From assembly GCF_000348985.1 (NCBI RefSeq), contig NC_035926.1, positions 792,011 to 856,010 on the forward strand: a stretch of DNA of 64,000 nt. The letters run 5' to 3'. The DNA comes from Huiozyma naganishii CBS 8797. Taxonomy: Eukaryota; Ascomycota; Saccharomycetes; Saccharomycetales; Saccharomycetaceae. How positions within the stretch are numbered: the stretch's first letter is position 1; each line of letters starts with the position of its first letter. The notes under the pieces are model-generated. The model was given only the letters and a program-made list of their open reading frames with translations. It was not told where the DNA came from and searched no databases. Below, in pieces: positions 10,544 through 21,900 of this stretch. Position numbers and translations under genes: made by a program.

Positions 10544-13500
10544 ATGACTGCTGATAGTTATTCGCACGGGGAGCTTGCGGAAAATGTGAGTGTTTCCGCC
10601 AGTGCGGCGGAAAATGCGCTCGCAGGGTTTACCTCCGGGTCAAGCACGGTGCGAGACGACTCTACGGCGTCTCGCCGTGGAACCGCGAGCGACGCCTCGC
10701 GTCCACCACCTGTAACGCCCATTACTGTACCCGAAGTGCTCGTTGCGTCCACTGCGCGCGGTGGTAAGAAGCTGCCCGCGCCAAACAGACAAGGTACTTT
10801 AGGTTCTGTGCCGCTGGAGGCCTTGCATCCGGACCAGTCGAAGACCGTCGATGGGAGGGAGGCTAACAGGTTTGACACGTCGATTTCAGGGCCCGGGATC
10901 TTAGATGAGATGACCGAGGAGGAGAAACAGGAAATGAGGGACTTGGTCGAGAGGGACAATGTCGAGAACCTTTTCCCCTGGAAATACGTGCTTGGGTTCC
11001 ACCCATCGGGGAAAGGTTCACCTTCCATGACAAACGATTCCAGAGTGATCAAGACTTACATATTAGAGAATTTCTACAGCGACTGGTGGGTCAACATCTC
11101 GCTGATGTTGGGCACTTGCTTTTTCGCGTGGGTCTTTGCGTACATGGGACTGTCGTGGTGGTCACTGGGACTGGTGTTCACCTGCGCGGCCTCTGTGTAC
11201 AGCTTGGAGTACAGGCGGTTCAACAGAAATATCAGGGATGACCTCAAGAGAGTTACCATTGACGAGACCATTTCCGGGAAAGTGGAGACAACCCAGTGGC
11301 TGAACTCGTTCCTGTCCAAATTCTGGGTCATCTACATGCCCGTTTTGTCCGAACAAGTGAAAGATAAGGCTAACCCTATCCTAGCCGAATCGGCTCCAGG
11401 GTACGGTATCGAGGCTTTAAGTTTGGAAGATTTTACCATGGGATCCAAGGCCCCAGCGATTAGAGGCATCAAATCGTATACTAAGAAGGGTAAAGACGTG
11501 GTGGAGATGGACTGGTCCTTCGCGTTTACCCCGAACGACGTCTCAGATATGACACAAGTGGAAATCGAAAACAAGGTCAACCCAAGGATTTCTCTAGGGG
11601 TCACCCTGGGGAAAAGTATCGTTTCCAAAACATTGTCCGTACTTGTGGAAAATATCAACGTGGCAGGGAAAATCCATGTATCCTTGAAGTTTGGCAAAGT
11701 GTTCCCCAACATCAGAATGGTATCTGTCCAGTTGATCGAACCACCACTAATTGATTTCGTTTTGAAACCACTAGGTGGGGACGCATTGGGGCTTGACGTG
11801 ATGTCTTTCTTGCCTGGGCTGAAGTCCTTCGTTAAACGTATGATCGACTCCATTGCAGGTCCCATGTTATACGCACCTAACCACCTTGACATTGACGTCG
11901 AAGAAATTATGAGCGCAACGGCAAATGATGCGAACGGTGTAGTTGCTATCACGTTGAGCTCAGCCAGCAACTTGGTCGGTTCTACATTTATCACAAATAC
12001 TGTCGATCCGTACATAGTTTTGAAATTGGACAAACCGTTGCCGGGCTCAGACACTGAAGTTCGTACTTCAATCAAAGATGACATCAAGAATCCAATTTGG
12101 AATGAAACAAAATACATCCTGGTCAACTCATTGGATCAGAAATTGACAATGTCCTGTTTTGACTTCAACGACGTGAGAACCGATCAATTGATAGGGACAG
12201 TGGAATTTGACCTAAGTACGCTGTACCAATCCCCAGCCATCGAAAACACATCGTCTGACTTGAGAGTAGGGTCCAAAAGAAATGGGAGCTTGAACTATTC
12301 GATACATTTTTTCCCTGCCCTTGAAAGCAAAAAAAGTATTGAGGAGAGAAAACAGAAGGAAAAGGAAAAAATGAGGAAAAATGAGGAAAAAAATGAGGAA
12401 AACAAAGAGGATGGTGAGAAAAAGTCCGAAGAGGAATACATGGATGATGATGAAAATGAAGCTGAGCTTCCAGAGGACGAATGTGATTCTGGTATACTCA
12501 AATTCACTCTAGAAAAAATCAAAAACCTACCTGTGGCATCTGCCTTTAGCAACTCTTTGTCTCCATCTGTTGAATTATATCTGGATTCAAAGTTGATCAA
12601 AAAGTATAGAACGCTGAAACGGATTAACGAACCGGCATGGAACGAGAGTATCGAGTTTTTGGTTTTTTCCAAAGCAAACTCCAAAATGACGTTAATTGTC
12701 TACAATGTTCGTTCTAATGGGAAAAATGAACTGTGCCGATACACCGTCAACGTGGACGACTTTTTGAATATGTTAGATGCCGGTCAAGATACACTAAGTG
12801 CTTCACCATCTGGGAATATTGGTATTATGGCGGCATGGAAACCTGTTAAATTGACAGGGGCTTATATCGGCAAGAGCTCATCATTAGATCCTTTGGGGTG
12901 TTTGAGAATTGACGTTGGCCAGGGTCAAGTCATGTCAACGTTGAGCGGTATTGGTGATATTGATCCTTATTTCACGGTGTCTATCAACAAGCATATCAGA
13001 TATAAGTCCAGACATTATTCTGACACTATGGACCCCAAGTTCAACACAACAGTTTACCTCCCCATTGTGTCTGAAAATCAAGTACTGTCCATTGCAATGG
13101 CCGATTATCAAAGTGTCGGGGCCGATAGAAGGATTGGTTCTATCACAATGCCGTTGTCTAAGATAATTGAGATGGACAAGAAATCATCAGAGTATTCTTG
13201 TACGTCAAAATTCGCAGGGGACAAGAAGAAATTTAATCTGCGTAACAAAAATGGTGACACTAAAGAAGATTACTTGGAGTTGGGTTTCAGCTTTATTCCA
13301 ACCAAAAAAGTGTTCTCTCCCGATGAATTGGAAAAAGTGAAGGAAATGGAGAAAGAACTGAAGGAGAAAAAGGAAAAGTTTGAAAAGGAACAAGAGGAAC
13401 TGAAGAAAGAGATGCAAGTTACTCCTGCAGACTACCATATTGTGGAGATCAATGATCCCTTCGAGGAACTTGAATCCAAAATTTCTAAGAAGGACAGGAT

Positions 13501-15166
13501 GTCACTGGACGAGTTCATGAACCATAATTCCGGTGTACTAACCATGCATATACTGAAGGGCTACCTATCTTCAGCTTCCACCTACTTGAATGTTTTAGTG
13601 GACAGTGTCCCATATCCACAATTTGTCACTCCTATTTACAACGGAAGCACACCCATTGCAGAGACGAACAACATTTTCGTAAGGGATTTGAAAAACAGTA
13701 AACTGCTATTTAGAGTGACCAGAAAACGTGTTCCCAAAAGAAGGGAAGATGTTGTTGCTGAATACTATGTCAGCACTCTTTCACTACTGAAGAGCGGTTA
13801 CAGTAAACCCACAAAAATTCAATTCAACGGCAATACTTTGGACCTCAGATTTATGTACAACCCCACGATTTACAAACTTCCTTCCAGCGAGGGTGTTTTG
13901 GACACAGGTATTATTACTATGAATCTGATCGGTGGTAATGATTTGATGCCGGCCGATAGGAATGGTAAATCTGACCCATTTGTCTACATTTACGTCGACG
14001 GCGCAAAGGTATACAAATCTCAGATCATAAAGAAAACGCTAGATCCTGTATGGAACGAAAACGTTGATATCCCAGTTATTTCCAAGTCTAGAAGTCAAAT
14101 CAGAATCAAAGTGCTTGACTGGGATCGGGCCGGTGCAAATGATTACCTGGGTGAAATCGCGTTGAATCTTCATTCAATCACTCAAAATAAGAAACAGAGT
14201 TGGGAAGAACCACTGAACACCCAAGGTACCTTGAGGTTTGACACCATTTTTGTACCTCAATACATCAAACCAGATGTTGAGTGTCTTGAAAAATCCAAGA
14301 TGAACAATGCACCCATGAAGGCCATTGGCTCAGGTGCTAATGCAGTTACCGGTACTGCGGGTGCCGTTGTTGGTGTTGCCGCCGGCGGTGTTAAAGCCGG
14401 TAGTAAGCTATTCAAGCATATCGGGGGAGGTAGATTGAGACGCTCATCAGACAGAGGGGAAAGACCCGACGGAGAACCTACATTCAACAACCCATTTAGC
14501 AGACGCCGTTCTCGTGGCGGTAGCGTTGAAAGCAGCGCTGCAGTTACAGACACTCGCACTGAGAATCAGAGTATCGATGAAGAAGTCAATAATAATGACA
14601 CTGAATCGACAGAAAATCGTCGCCTAGGAAATCCATTGAAGGCATTACGGCGCTCCCTTTCTCATAGTAGTGGATCCCCAGGCGATGTAGAGGGAGGAAG
14701 TGAGGATGTGCGTACGAAGGGATTTGCGATTCCAAATATAATTCCTCATCACAACCAAACTGCTGGCGATGCTACATCTCATGTCTCTGCAGTACCATCG
14801 AGCAGCAGTACCCAAAGCTACAAGGGCAGAATCTCCGTGTTGGCCGCCACCAACGTAGGGAAATACGTACAGGTAGTCGTCTCAGTAGTCCAGAAGGGTA
14901 CCTCCACTCCGGTGTTGAAGACCCAAACCAAGAAGGCTTCAAAGGATGGTACAGCCTACTACCAGGCAGAAACTGCGCCCTTTGCTGCCTCGTCAAATGC
15001 TACTCTAGAGTTTACCGCGATCGAATCGAGGAAACTAGCCAAGGACAAAAAAATTGGGTCTGCAAAGATTAGTTTATCGAACCCACACCTGCACGGTGGC
15101 GAGAAGGCAGCTGTTGACATCGCTCCAGGCCGTATCATCTTTCAAATTGATCATGACGCATCATAA
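10544..15166 (+). CDS. TCB3: Tricalbin Tcb3, ER-plasma membrane tether
   Basis: Encodes 1540 residues, against 1545 in S. cerevisiae. Tricalbins anchor cortical ER to the plasma membrane and move lipids. A disordered, acidic N terminus precedes a hairpin-like membrane region (about 183-222; SLMLGTCFFAWVFAYMG) and an SMP lipid-transfer domain (about 240-440; WLNSFLSKFWVIYMPVLS). Several C2 domains follow, starting near residues 467, 650, 785, 997 and 1122. The last of these is the best Ca-binding candidate (MPADRNGKSDPFVYIYVDG, DPVWNE, DWDRAGANDYLG). A Lys/Glu-rich linker lies near 600-640, a coiled-coil stretch near 925-960, an Arg/Ser-rich tail near 1290-1400, and a final C2-like segment from about 1428. 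Position between COG8 and RPL6 identifies TCB3 rather than TCB1/2. Confidence 0.95.
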   Translation: MTADSYSHGELAENVSVSASAAENALAGFTSGSSTVRDDSTASRRGTASDASRPPPVTPITVPEVLVASTARGGKKLPAPNRQGTLGSVPLEALHPDQSKTVDGREANRFDTSISGPGILDEMTEEEKQEMRDLVERDNVENLFPWKYVLGFHPSGKGSPSMTNDSRVIKTYILENFYSDWWVNISLMLGTCFFAWVFAYMGLSWWSLGLVFTCAASVYSLEYRRFNRNIRDDLKRVTIDETISGKVETTQWLNSFLSKFWVIYMPVLSEQVKDKANPILAESAPGYGIEALSLEDFTMGSKAPAIRGIKSYTKKGKDVVEMDWSFAFTPNDVSDMTQVEIENKVNPRISLGVTLGKSIVSKTLSVLVENINVAGKIHVSLKFGKVFPNIRMVSVQLIEPPLIDFVLKPLGGDALGLDVMSFLPGLKSFVKRMIDSIAGPMLYAPNHLDIDVEEIMSATANDANGVVAITLSSASNLVGSTFITNTVDPYIVLKLDKPLPGSDTEVRTSIKDDIKNPIWNETKYILVNSLDQKLTMSCFDFNDVRTDQLIGTVEFDLSTLYQSPAIENTSSDLRVGSKRNGSLNYSIHFFPALESKKSIEERKQKEKEKMRKNEEKNEENKEDGEKKSEEEYMDDDENEAELPEDECDSGILKFTLEKIKNLPVASAFSNSLSPSVELYLDSKLIKKYRTLKRINEPAWNESIEFLVFSKANSKMTLIVYNVRSNGKNELCRYTVNVDDFLNMLDAGQDTLSASPSGNIGIMAAWKPVKLTGAYIGKSSSLDPLGCLRIDVGQGQVMSTLSGIGDIDPYFTVSINKHIRYKSRHYSDTMDPKFNTTVYLPIVSENQVLSIAMADYQSVGADRRIGSITMPLSKIIEMDKKSSEYSCTSKFAGDKKKFNLRNKNGDTKEDYLELGFSFIPTKKVFSPDELEKVKEMEKELKEKKEKFEKEQEELKKEMQVTPADYHIVEINDPFEELESKISKKDRMSLDEFMNHNSGVLTMHILKGYLSSASTYLNVLVDSVPYPQFVTPIYNGSTPIAETNNIFVRDLKNSKLLFRVTRKRVPKRREDVVAEYYVSTLSLLKSGYSKPTKIQFNGNTLDLRFMYNPTIYKLPSSEGVLDTGIITMNLIGGNDLMPADRNGKSDPFVYIYVDGAKVYKSQIIKKTLDPVWNENVDIPVISKSRSQIRIKVLDWDRAGANDYLGEIALNLHSITQNKKQSWEEPLNTQGTLRFDTIFVPQYIKPDVECLEKSKMNNAPMKAIGSGANAVTGTAGAVVGVAAGGVKAGSKLFKHIGGGRLRRSSDRGERPDGEPTFNNPFSRRRSRGGSVESSAAVTDTRTENQSIDEEVNNNDTESTENRRLGNPLKALRRSLSHSSGSPGDVEGGSEDVRTKGFAIPNIIPHHNQTAGDATSHVSAVPSSSSTQSYKGRISVLAATNVGKYVQVVVSVVQKGTSTPVLKTQTKKASKDGTAYYQAETAPFAASSNATLEFTAIESRKLAKDKKIGSAKISLSNPHLHGGEKAAVDIAPGRIIFQIDHDAS

Positions 15167-15251
15167 TTCACGTATGTACATTCTACCTATGACTTTTTGA
15201 TCAATTCTATTTCCCACTTTATAATAATATCGTGACGGCAAAAACATCTGT

Positions 15252-15264
15252 ACACCCAAACACC
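15252..15264 (+). promoter_or_regulatory. Candidate Rap1 site upstream of RPL6
   Basis: ACACCCAAACACC differs from the Rap1 consensus ACACCCRYACAYM at one position and lies about 370 bp upstream of the RPL6 ATG, within the usual range for ribosomal protein promoters. Further down, 15370-15428 is a GC-rich block with the inverted repeat CAGTGGGAG / CTCCCACTG. Binding is inferred only. Confidence 0.35.
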
Positions 15265-15630
15265 AATCCATTTGATTTAACAAAAAAACGAAAACTGGAA
15301 AAAAAACAAAGCTCTGTTTCTTGTTTGGGTAAAACTACAATTTTCATGTTTTCCGCGAAACCTCACTCTCAGTGGGAGCCTGGAGGGTAGGAGGGTTTCC
15401 AGCCCGACGCTTGCTTCCACTCCCACTGGCCCTCCCTCTGGGCTTCCCCACTGGAGCACTCACTGAAGTCCCTACGCTGTGGGGACCCAGGCGGGGGAAG
15501 CGCACCGACTCGGTTTCCGGCTCAGGCGCTCGACGGTGAATTTATCAATATACACTGCGACCTGTTGTTAAACGCTAGTGAGTTTAACGATCTTAGCCAA
15601 ACCGCAAGTCCGTCGAAACATAGTATCGAA

Positions 15631-16504
15631 ATGAGCGCCCAAAAAGTATGTTATAATGTGGAAACTAGGGGGATGACAGATTGTTTGAGATTGGTGAGCT
15701 TTTATCAATAGAGCGACGTAACTGTGCAATTGAGATGCTGAAAATATTATAGATGTGGAATTTATGCTGGGATAGCGAACGGGAACCTAACGTCTAGGTT
15801 GCTAGTGAGATATGAACTGGTATGAAAGAGACGTTATAAAGCTAAGCACTGTTCCGATGTGTCAATCTAAAGTCTGATCCCCATTTGCATCATTTGATGA
15901 CATGAATTATCTGTTTACTAACAATGACGAATTATTATTATTATCCTCCCGATGATAACACAATACTTTTCTTTTATTAAATTAGGCCCCAAAGTGGTAT
16001 CCATCTGAAGACATAAAGGCTCTAAAGAAGACCAGAAAGGCTTCGAGACCACAAAAGTTGCGTACCTCGCTAGTTCCAGGCACCGTTTTGATCTTGCTAG
16101 CTGGCCGTTTCAGAGGTAAGAGAGTCGTCTACTTGAAGCACTTGGAAGACAACACCCTATTGATCTCCGGTCCATTCAAGGTCAATGGTGTTCCTCTAAG
16201 AAGAGTCAATGCCCGTTACGTCATTGCCACCTCCACCAAGGTCCCAGTTGCTTCCGTCAACGTCGAGAAATTCAACGTCGAATACTTTGCCAGAGATGCC
16301 AAGTTGTCCAAGAAGGAGAAGAAGGAGGCCAACTTGTTCCCAGAACAACAGAAGAAGGAGGTCAGTACCGAGAGAGTCCAAGACCAAAAAATTGTTGACA
16401 AGGCTTTGTTGGCTGAAATCAAGAACACTCCATTGTTGAAGCAATACCTAGCTTCTTCTTTCTCTTTGAAGAGCGGTGACAAGCCTCACTTGCTAAAATT
16501 TTAA
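15631..16504 (+). CDS. RPL6A: Ribosomal protein L6 (eL6), spliced
   Basis: Two exons, 15631-15645 (MSAQK) and 15986-16504, give 177 residues of the 60S subunit protein eL6. The sequence is very close to S. cerevisiae Rpl6, with [20 protein letters not shown], the KOW-type [15 protein letters not shown] region and the exact C terminus GDKPHLLKF. Codon use is strongly biased (TCC, GTC, GGT, AAG, TTG), as expected for a highly expressed gene. The junction is in phase 0. Order TCB3-RPL6-HMG1 corresponds to RPL6A on S. cerevisiae chromosome XIII. The intron-less reading would miss the first 29 residues, because the next ATG is at 16058. Confidence 0.97.
15646..15985 (+). other. RPL6A: Spliceosomal intron of RPL6
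   Basis: The 340 nt intron has a GTATGT donor at 15646-15651, a TACTAAC branch site at 15916-15922 and a TAG acceptor at 15983-15985. Length and position match the long first introns typical of yeast ribosomal protein genes. I looked for C/D-box snoRNA signals inside and saw no convincing ordered C and D boxes. Confidence 0.95.
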
Positions 16505-17027
16505 GTTAAGAACCCATTTTCTAAAGAAATTTAATTTGGTATTTAATACATAAAATCATATAACCGTTTCAATGGATTCTCCCTTATAAGAGTAACTTAT
16601 AAACTCGCAACGTCAAGAGGTTGGTTGTTTTCGTTACTGCTGCATAAGCGAGCGAGAGTGCTACTAATACTTACTTTTGTGTATAGCAAAATTGTAGTTA
16701 GACGATACAATCTCTGATTTTTTGGGAACTACCATTAAATCAGAAGAAAGGTCCGTTTCAGCATTCCTAACACCACCTCGGCCCATCTTAAACCTGTTAC
16801 CGCCCATTCCTATTACTTGACAAATTTGACGTATCAGACCAAATATTCAGTATAACAAAACAGAAAGGACATTAAAGTTTATTTAGTTGCTGGATTACAT
16901 GGGAAATCAGTTTTTTGAATCTGTGAAGCGGCTCTCAGGAGGAAATTTACAGAAAATTTACCTTAGTCACGCAATCAAATATGCAAAACAGGTCAATGTT
17001 GAAAAAACCAAAAAATGTAAATTACTA

Positions 17028-17099
17028 TCCGATATAGTGTAACGGCTATCACATCACGCTTTCACCGTGGAGATCGGGGTTCGACTCCCCGTTTCGGAG
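17028..17099 (+). tRNA. tRNA-Glu (anticodon TTC)
   Basis: The 72 nt gene folds as a standard cloverleaf: acceptor TCCGATA, D-arm with GTGTAACGGCTATCAC, anticodon loop CTTTCAC carrying TTC, and T-arm CGGGGTTCGACTCCCCG. It nearly matches the S. cerevisiae Glu-UUC tRNA. A T run (CTTTTTTG at about 17103-17110) supplies the Pol III terminator. The 3' acceptor strand reads TTTCGGA, where S. cerevisiae has TATCGGA, giving a U6-U67 mismatch. It sits alone in the long gap between RPL6 and HMG1. Confidence 0.95.
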
Positions 17100-17263
17100 T
17101 TTCTTTTTTGCCCACTTTTTACGCCACCGACCGAAGAAGTTCATATAGTATAGTATCCGTTATGCGGGTTGACTATACTAAAACTATTATAATAGTAATA
17201 ATTCTCTGATTCTCTTGTATATGTGTAGTATATAGTTGTATACAAATGAATGGCGTAAAAAGA

Positions 17264-17291
17264 AGAGTCTCGAGTGGCAACTCGAGACTCT
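17264..17291. repeat. Perfect 12 bp inverted repeat (hairpin)
   Basis: AGAGTCTCGAGT, a four-base GGCA loop, then ACTCGAGACTCT: twelve perfectly paired bases in the non-coding region 3' of tRNA-Glu. There is no T tract after it, so it does not look like a Pol III terminator. Function unknown; it may be a structured transcript or a cruciform. Confidence 0.7.
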
Positions 17292-17874
17292 CAGAAGGGA
17301 AATAGGCCTGGTGCGGAAACCAATTCCTTCCCAGAAAAGATTCTGTTTTCGGGACGTGTTTTTCGCGTCTGTTTGGAAAGAATTGATCGCGGCAAAAAAA
17401 ACGTTTTCCTTTACCCTGATGCAGTATTTTACTCTAAAGAGACGGAACATTGCACTTTATGTACCTTTCGTGTAGAACCTGTACTTCAAGCGTTGTCGGG
17501 GTCTATCAAGCTGGCCCTTCAGCAGCAGGTTTATACGACTGGTGAGAACATCTCCTAGAAGAAAGATCAGTTGAGTGACAATGTGGTGCTACTACGACTA
17601 ATGCGACGAATATTCCCACAGGGGGGACACTTCAAGAGCATTTGTGTTTCTCTTAATTACACTTGATCTTATCATCTTAAGCTGTAGAAACTCTAGAGTA
17701 ATTACGAGTCTTGAAAATGATGCAATATTGTGTTTAAGAGACATATAGAAAAAAGTTAGGAAAAGAAGCATGAGGTGAGGAATTCCAATTGGCAGAATAT
17801 GTACTTCTCATGTATTTATTTCTGGAAAAATGTGCTGAATTCTAGGAACCCTTCTGTGGGAATATCTGATGTAA

Positions 17875-17898
17875 GAGAGACTAGCACACTAGTCTCTC
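17875..17898. repeat. Perfect 10 bp inverted repeat (hairpin)
   Basis: GAGAGACTAG, loop CACA, CTAGTCTCTC: a second perfect stem with a four-base loop about 600 bp from the first. It shares the GAGACT/AGTCTC core with it. The surrounding region 17100-18600 has no supported gene. Confidence 0.65.
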
Positions 17899-18970
17899 GT
17901 AGATGAGCTGTTACGTAAAACGTAAGAAGAATGACAGCTTATTTGAGTAAAATATGAGTACACTGGGCCCAGAAGAGAAGAGAGACAAGTACATGAACTA
18001 CCTGGCTCAACACTACCCCCTCGGGTTCCCACTGATGGACTTATTTACAAAGATCGGACACCCAGTTTGTAATTTCGTGTGGGGCAGGGCATCGCCAGGT
18101 CTCCACACTGGGGAGGATTGGCGTTAGCGGGCGACAGTCCAAACAAGACGTAACCGCGCATACATGCCGTTTAGTATACGGCCCCCATACTCTGCCTTCC
18201 TTCTTGTCACGTTCTATACGAACCACATACAGTAAGACCCACGGGGACATTCTCGAGAAATTAGGGCTTGGGATCTGAAACCGGTATAAACCGCCTCTCA
18301 CCTTCTCCGCACCACACCCGCCAGAGAGGGAAAACGCGCAGAGAACAGCAGCCCAAGCCCTAAAAGTACACTGGCCTCCCGCACAGCCATTTATCGGTCC
18401 AAAACAGGCAACAGCCACCGCCTGAGCACAAAAAAAGCAATGAACGATGACCTCCTCATTGTGTACGAAGAGTGGAAAAAAAAGGGAATTTTACAGCAGC
18501 TAAGAGACGCCCGGGGCGCCTACTAAGTCTACTAGTAGTTCCACTATACCCGAATACCTTTGATCAGAAGGTAATATCGCTTACACGGTATACCGGTCTT
18601 TGGTAAGCAGAGTGGAAAAGAGAGAACTTTTCACGCAGATTCCAGAATAGGTGAAAACTCTATATATACAAATATATTTTCCATTGCTTAGGTACCACAG
18701 TGCATATATATATATATATATATTTGAGTCTCTCTATTATCTGCAGGAACACAAGGCAACAGTGGTGACTTATTGTTCTCGTCGAGGGTGAAGGTGACTG
18801 ATCTATACTTTCTGCTGAGGAGGTACCGCTTTAATTGAATAATATTCTTTTCGCGTCATCCATACTTTCGTCGTTGCATATAAGTGGCTTTCTCAACAGT
18901 TTTTTTTCTTCATACTGTCCTATTACCACGCGGAGATCGGAAACGCAGACAACACACGCACAAGCCACAA

Positions 18971-21900
18971 ATGACATCCATAGTCAAGGATATAAGTAAT
19001 GGTATGGTGCGGCCGTTTGCCAAGTTGTCGAAAACGTCGGCGAAGAACCCAATTCATACCATTTTATTCGTTCTTCTGTTTGCAACGTTCGCGTACGTTT
19101 CCGTCATTCAACACTACTTCAACGTGTTCCAATTGGAGTTCGGCGCAGGCTCATCCACGGCAGACCTATTGAAAGGTTGCACGAATTATTACAGAGACGC
19201 ATCAACCCGTAACAACTGGGTACAAGTGACCCACGACGATGACTCTGAAAAATTGTCACAGTACGCTCACTACTACTTGTTCGATTTGAATTTCGTAACG
19301 AAAAACAGTAGTTGTTCTTTACCAAACATCAATGGCACTGTGTTCGAATCAGGGAGTACCAAGTACGTCCTAAGAGATTCCCCTTACTTGTCCGATTCCG
19401 AATTCACAAGAGCTACCGCAGACGGGACGAAATGGAGACTAGTCTCCACGGGGGGTGATTTCTTCAAAACTATGTTAAAACTGTTCAAAGAACTGTACTA
19501 CGCTACGTTCAACCACATCAACCAGTCTGACCCATTCGACCTCATGATCATCGTCGTAGCATACTCGACGATGATCTATACGTTTGTCTCCTTGTTCAAT
19601 GATATGAGAAGGAAGGGCGGTTCCAAGTTTTGGTTGACCTTTGCCACGATCGCGAACTCTGCGTGTTCCCTGTTCTTAGCATTGTACATCTCACAGTGTA
19701 TTTTAAAGGCGTACGTCCCGATTTTGAGTTTACTGATCGGGTTGCCCTTCATTGTTGTCATAATCGGCTTCAGAAACCAACTCAAATTGACCGTCAACGC
19801 ATTGAAGAGAACAGAAGTCAGCGACATGTCCAGAATGATCACCCCAGAACAAGTGGTCCACGACGCTATGCTACAAGAGGGTTCTAGGCTTCTGCAGGAC
19901 GACTCTCTGTTTTTGTTTGCCTTTGCTGGTTGCTCCATCTACGCGAAAAACTTACCAGCACTAAGAAATTTCGCCATTCTTTGCTCCCTGATTGCCGTCT
20001 TAGATGTCCTTCTTACATCTACTTTTTACTCTGCTGTTTTGTCCTTGAAACTTGAGATCAACACCATTTACAGGTCCACAATTATCAAACAAACTTTAGA
20101 GGAGGACGGTGTCGTCCCCACTACGGCAGAAATCATCTCATTGACAAAGGAAAATTTCGGCAGTGAGAACGCCAAGCTTTTAGCACAGAACCAAACGGGG
20201 ATACTGATTGCAAAATTGTCCATTATCTTGCTGATTTTCTTCATCAACTTCTACAACTTTGGCATCAACTGGTTATCATCTTCCAATAGCCTCTTCCCAT
20301 TTTACAACTGGTCCAGTGCCACTTTGGGGAATGGGTTAGATCTACCTGAGTTTATCAAAGCTGCCCAGACTTCTTTGTCAAACGAACCTGTGGTTATCTC
20401 CATCGCCCCTGTAAGATACTATCAACAGACAAGAGTCCTGCACCATATCACAGATGGTCTTTCTGAATCATTGCATTATTTGAGCAGAGTTATTAGAGAC
20501 AGGTTCGTCAGTAAAATGGTGTTCACTCTTTTGCTCATTAGCGCATCCATCAACATCTATTTGTTGAACGCTGCAAGAATCCATACTCATTACACTTGGG
20601 GACAATTGGTCAAGAAAAAGAACGCTATTTTGGAGGCTGCAACGAACGCTGTTTCTGCAGCCACCTCGGGCACGTCAACTCCAGCTCCTGCCACTGTACC
20701 AGAGGCGGGTAGAAACACTCCACCGGCTTGTCAAGGTTCCAAGAAATCGAAAAAGAAGAGCAAGAAATCCAAGTCCTTAACAACAACAACAGATGGGAAG
20801 GACGAAAAAACTACCGTTGCCAAACCACCACAAAAGAGACTTTTGACTGAACTGGAGGCTATCATGAAGGAAGGGAACACACACACGTTGGAAAACGAGG
20901 AGGTTACCGAATTGGTTACTAACAATAACTATCCCCTGTGTGCCTTGGAAAAACAACTGAAAGACACAACTAGGGCTGTTTTGATCCGTCGTCAAGCACT
21001 ATCCATCCTTGCAGATTCTCCAGTGTTAGCAACCGAGAGACTACCTTACCAACATTACGACTACGACCGTGTCTTCGGTGCCTGTTGCGAAAATGTCATT
21101 GGGTTTATGCCTTTACCTGTTGGTATCATTGGCCCATTGCTAATCGATGGCGAATCTGTCCACATCCCAATGGCTACGACAGAAGGTTGTTTAGTGGCCA
21201 GTGCCATGCGTGGGTGTAAAGCCATCAATGCTGGTGGTGGTGCTGTGACAGTGTTGACGAAAGACGGTATGACGAGAGGTCCATGTGTAAGATTCCCTTC
21301 TTTGATGAGATCTGGTGCCTGTAAAATATGGTTGGACTCCGTGGAGGGGCAAGATATGGTGAAAAAGGCGTTCAATTCCACTTCAAGATTTGCTAGGTTA
21401 CAACACATTCAGACTGCCATTGCAGGTGATCTATTATTCATTAGGTTCAGAACAACAACCGGCGACGCTATGGGTATGAATATGATCTCCAAGGGTGTAG
21501 AATTCTGTCTATCCCAAATGGTAGAAGAATTTGGATGGGAAGACATGGAAATTGTTTCAGTTTCCGGTAATTACTGTACAGATAAAAAACCCGCTGCGAT
21601 TAACTGGATCGAAGGTCGTGGTAAAAGTGTTGTCGCCGAGGCTACCATCCCTGGTGAAGTCGTCAGGAAAGTGCTTAAGAGTGATGTCAAGGCCTTGGTG
21701 GAACTGAATATTGCCAAAAATCTTATTGGGTCCGCCATGGCAGGTTCCGTTGGTGGGTTCAACGCCCATGCTGCTAACCTGCTAACTGCTGTATTTTTAG
21801 CTGTTGGCCAGGACCCTGCACAAAACGTGGAAAGTTCCAACTGTATGACCTTGATGAGAGAAGTTGATGGCGATCTAAGAATTTCCGTGTCCATGCCTTG

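Larger units (their letters stand above)
16505..18970. other. Long gene-poor gap between RPL6 and HMG1
   Basis: Apart from the tRNA and two hairpins, I find no supported gene here. S. cerevisiae carries FPR3 between RPL6A and HMG1; no FKBP-type motif was seen on either strand, so FPR3 appears lost from this locus. The distal 700 bp is the HMG1 promoter. It has a TATACGA element at 18215-18221 (Upc2/Ecm22 sterol-response core in reverse), a palindromic ACGGTATACCGGT near 18587, TATATATA near 18661 and an (AT)n run at about 18706-18722. These are motif matches only. Confidence 0.6.

Noticed and set aside
11332..12126. A 264-codon minus-strand frame
   Set aside because: Antisense to the SMP/C2 region of TCB3; a codon-bias shadow.
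15894..15900. TTGATGA as a snoRNA C box in the RPL6 intron
   Set aside because: It lies just before the branch point, and no D box follows it at a usable distance.
17274..17558. A 94-codon frame containing LYPDAVFYSKE, considered as an element Gag remnant near the tRNA
   Set aside because: No zinc knuckle, protease or LTR ends could be seen, and the frame begins inside the hairpin.
18041..18418. A 125-codon minus-strand frame in the RPL6-HMG1 gap
   Set aside because: Composition is irregular with no domain, and it overlaps the distal HMG1 promoter; no FKBP similarity that would mark FPR3.
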